From Ricinus communis (Eukaryota; Streptophyta; Magnoliopsida; Malpighiales; Euphorbiaceae), in assembly GCF_019578655.1 (NCBI RefSeq), contig NC_063264.1, positions 22,901,688-22,965,687 on the forward strand: a stretch of DNA of 64,000 bases, written 5' to 3'. Made by a program: the position numbers and the translations under genes. This document shows, piece by piece, positions 12,687 through 24,419 of this stretch; within the stretch, counting starts at the first letter, position 1; the number at the start of each line of letters is the position of its first letter. The notes beneath the pieces are model-generated. The model had not been told where the DNA came from and ran no database searches. It was given only the letters and a program-made list of their open reading frames with translations.

Positions 12687-13799
12687 TGTCTCTTAATGCA
12701 CCAAAAACGGAGTTGAATTAGTGTATGGAAAGTTAATAAAAAATAAAAAATTTAATCAAAAGATTAGATAAATGAGAAGGAAAATCAACAAAAAGATTTA
12801 TAGTGCTTTCGGTATTAACCAACCCTATATCCACTTCCCAACCTATAATTGGGTATCTCAATATCAATGATCTTTTTGCGGATGCAAGATCAAACCTAAG
12901 TGTTTCCAAGCTCACACTCAATTTTTTTCCTAGGAGTTTTTCCAAGCTTACCCCTAAACTTAGTACTTAGACTCACACCAAATCTCACAAGAGTTTTTCT
13001 TTATAGGCTAACTCTCAAACCCTTACCCAAGTGTTTAAGGTTAACACTCAAACCTTTATAAGTGTTTTAAACCTATACAAAGAGAATTTAATGTAGAAGG
13101 ATGAGAATTTATAAGAGTTTGGGTACTAAGAAAGTTGAACAACCATTATCTAAGTCCTTAAGTGGGGTATTTATATACATACCAACCTCTTAGAGATGTT
13201 ACAAATAGTTCATACTTCATTAGATGAAAAGAAAATATGATTTGGCAAAAGTAACTTTCTAACAAAGAAGCGCCCTCGCGTTTTGAAAGCGCCCCCGCGC
13301 TTTTTGAATATAGCAGTTGGAGCTCCAGCTACTCTTGACACGTGGCTACTTTATCGGCTAATAACACAGCGGCCACTGACTTAGCATTTAATGTGAATGA
13401 CGCCTCCTACGCTGGAGAAGTGCCCTCGCGGTTCCTTAAAGTGCGCCTAGAAGCGCGACCGCGCTTGAGCTCTCGCTACTCTCTGCCATACTCTGTCTTT
13501 CTCTTCAATGCGAGGTGCCTCACACTTCATAGGGAGAAGACTCTTTGACTACCAGGTATCAATGTCTAACTAGGAGGCTTCCAGGTGACTTTGAGAAAAG
13601 CATCCCCACGCTTTGAAAGTGCCCGGACGCTTCTGCTGCTTCAGCAAAGCTATTTGATTTTCTCTAAGACATTGTGTCCAATGCTTAAGCTACTTTAACA
13701 CTATATAATAGACACTCAAAATATGCAAATAGTACGCCTTAATTTGATTGTCAAGATCAAAATCAAGGGTTCCCAAATTCATAAAAGGACTTAAGCTAA
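12687..13799 (-). repeat. 3' LTR of the copia element
   Basis: Aligns along its length with 16260-17342; for example, the stretch from the 'cold' end GAATTA-TGT-TGGA through AAAATTTAATCAAAAGATTAGAT and on to GGGTTCC-AAATTCAT-AAAGGACTTA. On the minus strand a TATAAATA box lies at 13168-13175. The CG-rich palindromes at 13267-13640 lie upstream of it, in U3. A purine run (AAAAAAGGAG) just outside the edge at about 13810 could be the polypurine tract. Confidence 0.85.
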
Positions 13800-15021
13800 T
13801 AATATCTCCTTTTTTAGTTTGACAATTAAATTAAGCAAAAATAAATAAATTATACATAGAGTATATAAAGTGCATATACTCCCCCTTAACACATGAATAA
13901 ATAAATTAAAAAATTACTGTTAAATTGATCTCTCCTCCTTGATATTAGAGTTGATTAATTTTTGCACAAGTTCATATTCTCTCCTTTTTTGTCAAGATAA
14001 AAAAGGAATACACCAATTGTTAGTGAGAATGGATAGAAAGAGTAAAGGAGAAAAATGATTAAGGGAAAAACCAATAATATTATGAGTAAAAGAAATTTCA
14101 TTTATACCACTTATTGAATATAAGCAACAACAATAAAGAATAAAGAAAAAAATAGCAATTGTGCTTATATCCATTTTCTTTCCTTTTATCCACATCTATT
14201 GAGTTGGTGAGAAAAGTAGCATTGATAATTGCTTATCTTTAGCATTCACCATCCATATGCTAGCTTTCTTTCCTTGAAGTGGATTGGAAGTTATCCTATA
14301 AGAAGATCAAGAGATGTTTTTCTTTAGTACCCGTACAAACTTGGGTCCATAGTGGTTAGTCTTGGAAGGGTCGTCTAATTTGAGATGAGCCTTTCTAATA
14401 TAACAAAACATATTTATATGCCCAAATTTTATGCAATAATGATATTGAACATAAATTTAAGGTTCCTTTTGTTTAATGGTCTTCTTGCTTGGAATTTAAG
14501 TCTCATAATATTGTTATCTCTATCATGAAAACAAGAACATATTTTATATGATTGTGTGTGCTTGTTAGCACTCTTGTTATACATGAAAGCATGATTAATC
14601 CTTTGAGACTTAGACCTTGTGGTGCCTTGCCTTTTCCCCTAGGGAGAGGAGGCCTAGTGTGTGCTTTAACCTCTTTTAGTACAACCTCCATGGTTGATTT
14701 TTGAGGTGTAGAGACTTTAACAAAAAAGAAACTAAATAGACATGACGATAATGAATCTCTATTGAAGCCTAGACCATATTTAATAAGAGGGGGCCTTTAG
14801 GATACAATAAGTGTATCTAAAGCTTACTTTCCTTTATGAAACTTTGAAATAGAATTTCTTAACTCCTCTACTTTCTTTTTCAAATCATTATTTTCTTTAT
14901 ATAACTCATTAAATGAGGGGCGTTTTTGAAGAGACTTCATTTAAAGAGTCTTTTAGCTCCAAATTTGAAGAAGTAAGACTTCAAATTTATTTTTTTAATT
15001 CTTTAAAATCACTTTCAAGTT
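13800..15021. other. Internal copia sequence without recognisable coding domain
   Basis: Lies between the gag remnant and the 3' LTR, where pol would be expected. No RT, integrase or RNase H motif could be found on either strand. It is probably heavily decayed or rearranged internal DNA. Confidence 0.5.
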
Positions 15022-15900
15022 TTAAACTCTTTTCTTATAAAACTTCATTTTAGAATGATACTTTTCACATTTCAAAATTATGGCTTCTAAGAATTCAATA
15101 TCAATAATCTCATGCATATTATGACTACAATCACTATCACAAGTATAAGATAAAGAACATACCTCATTGGAATCATCCTCTATAGCCATAAAGCAAAGAT
15201 TGTCAACTTCTTTTTCATCTTCTTCACTTGAAGAGCTATCATCCCAAGTTGCCTTATATGCTTTCTTTTTCTCCTTCTTCTTGTTCTTGCTTTTGTAGCA
15301 ATCGGCCTTGACATGGCCTTGCTTACCACACTCATAGAAAATTATATCTTCACTTGAGCTTGGAGGAGGTTTCTTGAACAGTCTCTTGTCTCTTTTCTTG
15401 TTCTTGGTGATTTTCTTGATCCTTCTAGAAAGCATAACAAGTTCCTCATTAACATCATCACTTGACTCGGTTGCACTTGAGCTCTCACTTTTTTTATGAT
15501 GCTTACTTGAGCTCTTAAGTGCAAAGGACTTCTTTTTGCCTTCTTTTTCCTTTTATTGCTCTTTCTTCTTCTTAAGACGCATCTCATGGGTAAGAAGCTT
15601 ACCAATGTGTTCATCCGTTGAGATTTTACCCAAGTCCTGATTAGCATCTTCAATACTTGCAATCCTTGAGCCATAGTCCTCAAATAGGAGTGCCTTAAGA
15701 ATTTTATTGTTAATGTCAATTCACTCATAGTGCTTTCCTAACTTTCTCAACTTGTTAATGATGGTTAGAAGTTGGTTTGTCATACCGATGACACTCTCAT
15801 TAGGCTTTATTTTGAAAAGCTCATATTCAGTTATGAGCAATTAAACTTTCTTGGACCTTACTTGCTTGGTCCCTTCATAATAATTCTCTAAGGTCTTCAA
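15022..15900 (-). pseudogene. Copia gag remnant with degenerate zinc knuckle
   Basis: Read on the minus strand, the upstream part resembles the copia gag (UBN2-type) phrase 'KIL-ALL-EDYGSRIASIEDA' followed by 'ISTDEHIGKLLTHEMRLKKK'. Next come a Lys/Ser-rich linker and the knuckle ECGKQGHVKADC. The first knuckle Cys is replaced by Phe (FYEC instead of CxxC). In-frame stops lie at 15721-15723 (TGA) and 15553-15555 (TAA). Beyond the knuckle is an acidic Ser/Glu stretch. The gene is not functional. The long frame at 15342-15728 is a shadow in another phase. Confidence 0.8.
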
Positions 15901-16245
15901 ATTTTGAAGGCGGTGGGAAGATGAACTTTTTCACATTCTTCTTTTCATAAAGAACTCAAGAGAATGATCATTGCTTCTTTATTTTTCCATAGGCTTTTCT
16001 ATGAGCCTCAACCCATTCATCTCTATCAAGAGAAATCTTTATACCATCTTCTTACTTTATTTGAGGCTTCCACTCCTTCCTAACACAATCCCAATCATCC
16101 ATCATATCACTATCCAAACATATTTCCATTTTGTATTTCCAATGGGTATAATCGGACCCATAGAAGAACGATCTAAGGTGGTGAACTCCTTCATTGACCA
16201 TCTTGATCTTTAACTCTTCTACTTAAGTTTGATGAAGAGTACACG

Positions 16246-16257
16246 GCTCTGATACCA
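16246..16257 (-). other. Primer binding site, initiator Met-tRNA type
   Basis: The minus strand reads TGGTATCAGAGC two bases inside the LTR edge at 16260. This is the classic plant copia primer site and fixes the element's orientation. Confidence 0.9.
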
Positions 16258-16259
16258 CT

Positions 16260-17342
16260 TGTTGTCCTTTGATACACCACGAAGAGGAGGGAGGATTGAA
16301 TTAATGTGTGGAAGATTAATGGAAAGTGAAAAATTTAATCAAAAGATTAGATGGATGAGAAGAAAATCAACACAAAGATTTATAATGATTCGGGTATTAA
16401 CCAACCTACATCCACTTTCCAACCTATAATTAGGTATCTCAATATCAATGATTCTTCTGCGGGTGCAAGATCAAACCCAAGTATTTCCAAGCTCACACTC
16501 AAACCTTTCCCTAGGAGTTTTTTCAAGCTCACCCCCAAACTTAGTGTTTAGGCTCACACCAGACCTTACAAGAGTTTATTTTCCTAGTCTAACTCTGAAA
16601 CCCTTACCCAAGTGTTTAAGACTAACACTCAAATCTTTATAAGTGTTTTATGGTTCACACATTAACTTACATAAAGAGAATTTAATGTAGAAGGATGAGA
16701 AATCACTTTGCAAGAGTTTGAGCATTTAGAAAGTTGAACAACCATCGTATAAGTCTTTAAAAAGGATATTTATACATATACCAACCTCTTAAAAATGTTA
16801 CAAATAATCCACACAATTTGGTAGAAGTAACTTTCTGCCAAAGAAGCGTTCTCACACTTTCTGAATATAGACATTGGAGCTCCAACGACTATTAACATGT
16901 GGCGTTGCTTTATCGGCTAATGGCACAATGGTCACTTACTTAGCATTTAATATGATTGTTGCCCCTGTGCTGGAGAAGCGCCCTTGTGGTTCCTTAAAGC
17001 GCGCCTAGAAGTGTGACCGCGTTTGAGCTCGCACTACTATTTGGCATTCTCTATCTTTCTCTTCAATAGGAGGCGCCCTCGCGCTTCATAGGGAGAAGAC
17101 TCTTTGCTTGCCAGGTGTCAATGCCTGACTAGGAGGCTTCCAAGTGACTTTGAGAAAAGCGCCCGAGCGCTTTTGCAGCTTCAGCAAAGCTATTTGATTT
17201 TCTCTAAGACCTTGTATCCAATACTTAAGTCACTTTAACACTATATAATAGACACTTAAAATATGAAATTACTACACCTCAGTTTGATTCTCAAGATCAA
17301 AATTAAGGGTTCCTAAAGTCATGAAAGGACTTAGGCTAACAT
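16260..17342 (-). repeat. 5' LTR of the copia element
   Basis: Runs from TG at 16260 to CA at 17342 on the plus strand, giving TG...CA ends on either strand. On the minus strand it has a TATAAATA box at 16767-16774. Upstream of that are CG-rich palindromes, the best being AAAAGCGC-CCGA-GCGCTTTT at 17155-17174. It is visibly diverged from the other LTR, so the insertion is old. Confidence 0.85.
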
Positions 17343-17399
17343 ACACCACTCTTGTTGAATTTACCACCCTACTAAAAGAAATAAAAAAATGTCATTTCT

Positions 17400-18960
17400 T
17401 AACAAAAATTCGATCGAATCCTAAACACCTCTACTAACTGAAGAAACTGCCAGGAAAACGCAACCCTCTGTGATAGATGAAAATGACCTATGAGCTTCAA
17501 AAAATCAGGAGAATTGCACCATGAGAACTATCCTCAAAAGTCAGCCAAAGTCATTCTTGATGAGAAAGATGATCCTTGACCTGAATGCAAATTGAAAATC
17601 CATATTACACATCTAGCAGTTGAGAAAAAATTTAAAGAGCTCGCTAACAGAATAGGCTTTTGAGTAAATGATTTTTGATTGAGGATGAACTATCCTCTAT
17701 CTGACAACTTTGTCATGCCTGAGTTCCTACCAAAATTTCAACATCCTTCTAACCTTGAGTCATATGACAATATTGGTTATATCCACAACTTTTAGAGCAT
17801 AATTAATATTCACACCACCTTGACAATGTCTTACACACTCTTTTATAACTACCTTGAAGGGGCTTAAGGATGGTATCAAACCTTGCCCAAAGATTAATAT
17901 CTTCTTTCAACTTTTAAATTTATTTCAAGCTTGATTTCTGGCTTCCATCTCACTAAAAAGGAACCTTCACTAACCTACTTAAAATCCAACAATTCATAGG
18001 GAGAGCAAGAAAAAATATGTTGAAGGATAAATTAGAGGAAAGAGAATGAGCAAGCTAATATTAAAAGGGAAAAAATACTCAAAGACAAAGATATGGAATA
18101 ATAGATATTATTATGGGAGGAAGTACATGTGGGAAAAACTATACAAATACAAAGCAAATAGCTAGAACTGTTTATTCAGTAGGCAAAAGCTCCACTATTC
18201 ATATTTTTTTATCTATATAACCATCTCAAATGAAGGCCAAGAAAATCTTAATTTGCCATGGTGATGCATTATTAATTGAAGGATACATGCATAATTACTT
18301 AGTCAAAAAGGATTTTTGTGGATAATAGAAAGCTCAATTAATATGCTCACCTTGACAGCTTTTATAAAAAAGGACTGACCTCTAAAAGCCAACCCCATTT
18401 ACCATGCCTTTTGTGGTGGGAGGGTGATCCATCCTAGTAAAAGGATAAAAAATATTGAAAGCAAATTAAGAGATGAGGAAAATAACTAAGGAGTTTATGG
18501 TTGAATTCATGGTGGTGGATATGCCTTTTGCCAATAATACGACTATTAGGTAACCCATCCTTCATGATACTTATACATCCACCAATATTAGTTTCTTGTA
18601 ATGAAGATTTTGAATTCTAAGAGAACTGTATAATGAAAAGTAATAAAAAACTGCCAAAAAATCTATTTCAATGCCTTAAAAAGGGTTTTTCAATTGTACA
18701 AATTGATTCTTGGATAACCATTAGTACAAATAGTGGAGCAAATATTGAAGAGGCGACGATGAAGTGGAGGTAAAACTTGGGAAGAAAGCTAAAATTGATA
18801 GTATACTTTAGGTTGATCTAAAGAAAAAAAATTATAAAAGTTCTATAGTGTAACTTGACTCTTTTGCATGGACTACTAATATCTAACATTAGTGAATAAG
18901 GAAGTGATCTCCCACAAGTTAATTATTGATCTGTGTAAGCATCATTTCTTGGTACCCTTT
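17400..18960 (+). pseudogene. Ty3/gypsy (Tat/Ogre-like) gag-protease-RT remains
   Basis: Translating through stops and frameshifts on the plus strand gives gag-like text around 17710-17990 (FVMPEFLPKFQHPSNLESYD, then YLEGA-GWYQTLP and LTYLKS). Protease-end text follows around 18490-18600 (VEFMVVDMPFANN). Then comes the lead into reverse transcriptase around 18860-18930 (SFAW...EVISHKLIIDL). After that the similarity ends abruptly. The order gag-protease-RT fits Ty3 elements of the Tat group. It is a truncated relic directly right of the copia 5' LTR. Confidence 0.65.
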
Positions 18961-20560
18961 TTTTCATAACTTGGTTTTGCCTTTTAATTTGATTTTTAGT
19001 CTATGATGATAACTTAGACTTGATTGCGTCTTATCAAGATAAAACAGACTCAGTTAGGTTACTTTAAAAGCTTAGAAAGACAAAAAGAACCATTAAAAGA
19101 TAAAAAAATTAGACCTATTCTAAGATTAAATGTAGATATCCCCTTAATCATGGGCTTCAAGATGATATCCTTTAAAATGGAGGGTCAATCATGCCCTTAA
19201 TTAGGTGTTTAGGTTGATAGCTCATCGGTGTCAACCTATTGGCCTCTCTTATTGATTATGCATGTAAATTAGACTAAGGCATGCATGTGTATGATATTCA
19301 CTTGGCTTATTGGTAAAGACTAGATATTAAAGAGATACTAGGGCAATTATAGAGTTCTTGAACTCTATAAAGACATCATCTTGAGCATAACTTTTTAGGA
19401 CCGACCCTAAGTGATTTGCAAACTTGTTATTATGTTGAGGAATTGATGCCCGTACTAGGTTTATTTTGAAATGACTCGTTTGGCTAAGGGACTTAGAGGA
19501 ACACAATGATCAAGTGACCAATGAGAAAGTAGAGTCGCCTCCCAAAATGTCGTGACAAATAGGAAAATGAGGATGACAACTTTGTAATTTTTGCAGAGAG
19601 CTTATGATTCCCCATCCTAAATATAAGAGATAATGGGTTCAAAAAGTTAGGTACAAATATGGAAGGTTATGAAGCGTCCCTATCCACTTTGGAATGAGCC
19701 TAGCCTCTACCAGAGTAAACGAATATTTTCCTAGCCTAATAATATTACCTTAACCTAGTCCCATCTACTCATTTTAAACATAAATTTTTTTTATCTTATT
19801 TAGCATGTAAGGTGAGAAAAGCAATTCTAGCCTAAGTAAAAGGTACATTACTACCTCGACTAATGCTAGAGGGAAGGTACATTAATACCTTAACTAGTCC
19901 TAGCAGGAGGTACTTTGGTATTATAGGTTTTATCTTCACATCTGAATGTGACCAAATTATAGTCTGATTTTATCACCTAAACTTAAGTGTTAGATTCTTT
20001 TTATCCTAGCATTTGAGGTAAATACATAATGAAGTGCACAAGCTTACATTGATAAGCTGGTTTATTTTATTATAGGCATATGATATGACCACATAAGATG
20101 CTTGACTAATTTTAGTTCTTTATAAATGTGAGGTGGAAACCTAGTGCAAAAAAAAATAAACCATACATAGGGGTAATGAGAATAGAAAAAATCTAAAAAA
20201 AAAAAAGATTAAGGGTAATAGGGAGATTCAAGGGGAATTAATTACAGCCAATGGCCTTAAGGCCTCAAATCAGATAATAAAGAAATTAAATACTTAACTA
20301 ACCTAATAATCCTAAGAAGTTCGAATAAAGTGGGTTTGAAAACCAAGGAATTAAACTTGCAACTAAGAAAAAATTTAGGTTAGCAAAATAAATCATTCAA
20401 ATAATCTAGCAAATAAACAAATATAGAAAAGTGAGATTAAAGCATGTTAAAATATAAAATAACATTTAAATTATAGGAATTTAAACAACAAGAGATAATA
20501 GGACTGATTAAGCATGTAATTAATTGAAATAATAGGAAGTTAACCAAAAATAGGGTCTAA
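18961..20560. other. Repeat-derived DNA, no gene
   Basis: No coding frame is supported. Around 19830-19930 short imperfect repeats contain GGTACATTA-TACCT and CTAG. It is probably non-coding DNA of the same or another retroelement, since it lies between Ty3 pol remains and a palindrome-bearing segment. Confidence 0.4.
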
Positions 20561-20567
20561 GTGGAGG

Positions 20568-21420
20568 TTGAGCTCGCATGAGTTCAATCTCTAAAAACCT
20601 TGAAAATCACCAAACAACAGTGCTTAGTAACAAAACAATAAAAATGAAGGTCCAGACCAGAGGACTGAGCTCGCGCGAGTTCAGTCCTAAATCCTTAATA
20701 GAAGCTTAAAACGATAGTAAATGAAAAGAAAAAATGACAAAATGGAGGCCTGAGCTCACACGAGCTGAGGCTTCATAAGCCTAAAAACTCTTAAAATGAC
20801 AATATTTTCCTAGAAAAGATATAAATTCTATGGGTCTAGGTTGGCCTCGCGCGAGTTCAACTCACAGAGAGCCAAAAAATTGTGTTTTTACACCCCAAAC
20901 ACAAAAATGCTAAAATAAAAGAGAAGAAGACGAAGATAAAGGACATAAAAAAGACAAAGGCCACACCTAATATCATATTAAATTATTTTCGACCTTCAAA
21001 AAAGGTGGTATTAATATAAAAATTTAAAAGAAATGCTTTTTAAATGAAGAAAATGTTTGTAACCATAGGAAATACTACCTAGAGGTTTAAAATGGTGGAG
21101 GGGATTTTGTTGCTTAGGGTATTTCGAGGTTAAAGGAGAGGAGTGAAGAGAGAGTGGCTAGGGTTCTTTTGTATGTAATTGAAAGTTAGAAAAATTAGGA
21201 TTAGGTTTAGGAAAATAAAAGGGGTAAGATGTGTTTTAGGTTTAGAAATCGGAAGGCTAGAACTATGCCTCGTCATTTAATAAATTTTTATCATTAACTA
21301 ATATAGCACCAGGTTGGAGGGGCTTTGCCTCAACTGAACTTGTGTGAGTTCAAGCTGAGCTCGCTAGAGCTGAGCCTGACCTCATGCGAGTGGAGGTTGA
21401 ATTGGGGTGAGCTCAACTTA
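20568..21420. repeat. Array of imperfect CTCGCGCGAG palindromes
   Basis: At least six modules of the form TGAGCTCGCGCGAGTTCA occur near 20568, 20661, 20748, 20844, 21335-21370 and 21385. The first four are spaced 87-97 bp. The best (20661-20688) is a 28-bp palindrome with one mismatched pair. Sequence between modules is AT-rich and not repeated. It is probably part of an LTR or non-coding retroelement region; the orientation is unknown. Confidence 0.75.
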
Positions 21421-21849
21421 CTAGTCAGGCAAAATGAGACTTTTTATGTTCAGGGCTCTAGGATTGATCCTGGGGGAGGGGGCATTTTCTTAGACTTTCA
21501 TAAAATTCCTTCTTCAAAAGCATTCACCAACTAAAATATCTCATCATCGAGCTTATAAAAATTTTAATCTGAAAATTTAGTGCGAATAGTTTGCCCTCTA
21601 ATTTGGTGGAGAAACTTTTGTAGAATTTGTTTTTGAATAAAATACTTTTTAAAAAAATGAGTTTGAACAAAAAATAATGAAGATTTTGAGGTTTAGATAT
21701 TGTATCTTGTGCTTGTGTGTTTTGTGCGCTAATGTGATTTCAACATCTTTTTGTGTAAGAATTGTGAGGATGGGTTCTAGACGTTTGTACCATGTCTATT
21801 AGATTGGATTTTGCCATTTTTATGCATAAGATTTTTTCTTGTGTTTTGG

Positions 21850-22460
21850 ATGGTATTTATTGTCAGCATATATTTTTCGAATCTAGATATCGAGAGAATT
21901 ATGAAAAACCTAATGATAGAAGTTACTATTGTTCTTGAGTTTTGAGAGGTTAAGGATAGTCAATTCCCAATTAGGATTATAAATAATTGAACTACAAAGT
22001 ATTTTTTAAAATCAATTTGGACTACATTGACATTAAAAAAAAATTAAGTTTAAGGCGTGAAATTGGAAATTCTAAGATTTTAGAGGTCAAATTGTAAAAA
22101 TTCTCAAATATTTCTAACCCAGAGCTAATCTAGTGTGCGTACAGCCGAATCGGCTGTATCCAAATCCAGTCAGCTCTACACAATATCGATTGGCTTCGAA
22201 CTCCAAATCCGACGTCGTTTTGAGTATTTTATTTTTCACTTTTAAACATTGAAATAAATAAAAATATATTTTCTATAATATTTAGTGATAATTATTTAAT
22301 TTTTTAATGACTTTTATAGTAATTAGTTTTTTAATCATGAATATTTATAAAAAAAACTAGAACATATGTCATTAGACATTTATTAGACATTTTTTTATAA
22401 ATAGAATAGGAGGCCCTAAGTTTGATATTTATTTATTTATTTATTATGTCGATATGCCAA
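21850..22460 (+). mobile_element. LTR fragment, family C, copy 1
   Basis: Matches 38330-38940 in the same orientation. It starts near GAATCTAGATAT and continues through GAGCTAAT and the CGGCTGTA palindrome to CAATATCGATTGG and a TATAAATA box at 22396-22404 (TATAAAT at 38898-38904 in the other copy). The ends of the family are not resolved. Confidence 0.65.
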
Positions 22461-22469
22461 TATTAAAAA

Positions 22470-24419
22470 GAAATTGAATGATAGCATTATTAAATAGATT
22501 CCGACCACTAATCATAAATATTCTATTCATTTATTAAACCCAATTTCTCTCACACTTTTTTTTTTAATTAATTCTTATGAAAAGGAATCATGTGCCCGCA
22601 TTCTACAATCATGCGGAATTTGAAAATGATTTTATAACATAAGGTTGATGAGTTTTATATATACAATAAAAACCTTGTTGTGTTATATATTTAGTATTAA
22701 TTAAAATTTATAACCATAAAAATATTATAATTTAATAAAATTTAAATACTAAAATTTTTCTTTCAATTTAATATTTATTTTGTTGGCAGAATGACAAGAT
22801 ACATTAATATTTTATTTATTAAAATAATATTGAAAAAATAAAATAATAATATAATATCACATATATTTTTAAAATAGATATATACAAATATTACTATATA
22901 AAATAATACTTTCTTAAAATAGAATTAAAAAAATATAGCTTATTATAATATAAAATTTTATTTTATTTATAACTTATTTAGATAATGACTGAAATTTCAT
23001 AAATTATTACTAGAGAGATTCTAATATATATATATACACTAAATTTTAATAAAATTTTGTTATGTGTTGATAATTTTAACACAAATATGATCTTGACACA
23101 TAATAGAGTGATGATGTACAATGATTTATTTATTATTTTATTTTTAATATCAATTTAATTAAATAATAATTTTAATGACATAAAAATTATATTAATTTAA
23201 AATTATCAATCATCCTACATCAAAAACTCTAAGATATTGAATTTGGATTTATCCAGTTTCTGAAATTTTTACAATATATTTAATTTATTATTGGTTGAAT
23301 TTTGCATATAGCTTTTTTTGTAAATAATAATAACGGATATATAGTGATTAATAAATAATTCATTCAAATATAGATATTAAAAATATGTATTGCACATCTA
23401 ATAATTTAAAATACGTGTATATATATATATATATATATAAATCCTAATAATTTCACTACATTTGAGTTGACTTAAATAATTGATCACGCGTGCTTCAACT
23501 GAAGCAACGATGAATAAGGAAAAGAATACTAAAAGATGAATGAGGTGATCTTCCATGCATGCCATTAAACAAAGACATGCCATGAAACAGCCTGCCTTAG
23601 CAAATCACTTCAATATAATGGCCTTCATGCCTGTACATTGTTTTCGCACTTATTCCTTTTCTTTTTCTTTTTTAAAGAAAATTGATATACAATAAAATAA
23701 AGATTCTTTTTTTCTTTATCTTTTAATTGTATAAGTTTCCTGACATTTGACAACTTTGGGGCTACCGACACTGGTTTCTTATTTTAAAGCATATAATCAG
23801 GTTGGCTTATTAATCTGCTGTGAAGGACGTATCAACTATATGATAAGCAGCAACATAGAATATTTAATTAGTGGGCAATAATAAAATAAAGATAAATTTA
23901 TAATTTATAATGATCAGAAAAACTATTGACAATATGAACAAAAAAAAAAATTAATAGAAATTTAAAAATTAAAAATTTTAAAAATTAATAGAAATCAAAG
24001 TTAAATTTATAAAAGTCAAAATAAATTTAAAAAAATTAGAAATATTAAAATATAATTTAAAAAGCCAATAGAGGCAGTTGGCCCGTTAGCCCCAAATGGA
24101 ATTCCACTGATTATGAGGATAATATTAATGCTGCAGCAGAAAAGAAATATCAGTCTATTATTTTTAATTTTAAAACATTACGTGTTGATCATACTTAAGG
24201 CCTACACATATAATAAGATTTAAAAAAAAAATCTTAAATTCAAATTATCGTTTATACACTAAATAAAAAATCGCCTTTACAGTAAATATGAAAAGATAAT
24301 TATTCTAGTCTTCCATTATCGGTGCAATGAATTCTCTTTTTTACGGGAGTAGTAAAGAAAAAAATTAATTCGGCATTCAAGCCATTAGTCTCATCAAAAA
24401 ATACCTATAAAGTCGATAT
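22470..24419. other. AT-rich spacer
   Basis: Includes a (TA)n run near 23418-23437 and one candidate small ORF listed separately. Nothing else coding is visible. Confidence 0.6.
23398..23583 (-). CDS. Candidate small secreted-peptide ORF or orphan first exon
   Basis: The 61-residue frame has a textbook signal peptide from the second or third Met (EDHLIHLLVFFSLFIVASVEA), then ARVINYLSQLKCSE. After that it runs into a (TA)n microsatellite encoding Ile-Tyr repeats. A GT follows AAAT at the LKC codons, so it might be the first exon of a spliced or broken gene. I do not recognise the family, and chance is a real possibility in AT-rich DNA. Confidence 0.15.
   Translation of the reverse strand: MACLCLMACMEDHLIHLLVFFSLFIVASVEARVINYLSQLKCSEIIRIYIYIYIYTRILNY

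Larger units (their letters stand above)
12687..17342 (-). mobile_element. Decayed Ty1/copia LTR retrotransposon
   Basis: Two long direct repeats of about 1.1 kb (12687-13799 and 16260-17342) flank 2.46 kb. Next to the right-hand copy is the initiator-Met-tRNA primer site on the minus strand, so the element reads right to left. Between the LTRs are a broken gag with a degenerate zinc knuckle and little else. Integrase, reverse transcriptase and RNase H are missing, so the element is internally deleted and could move only with help from another copy. Confidence 0.85.

Noticed and set aside
15342..15728. Arg/Lys-rich minus-strand frame
   Set aside because: It is a shifted phase of the copia gag; the gag phase gives recognisable family text.
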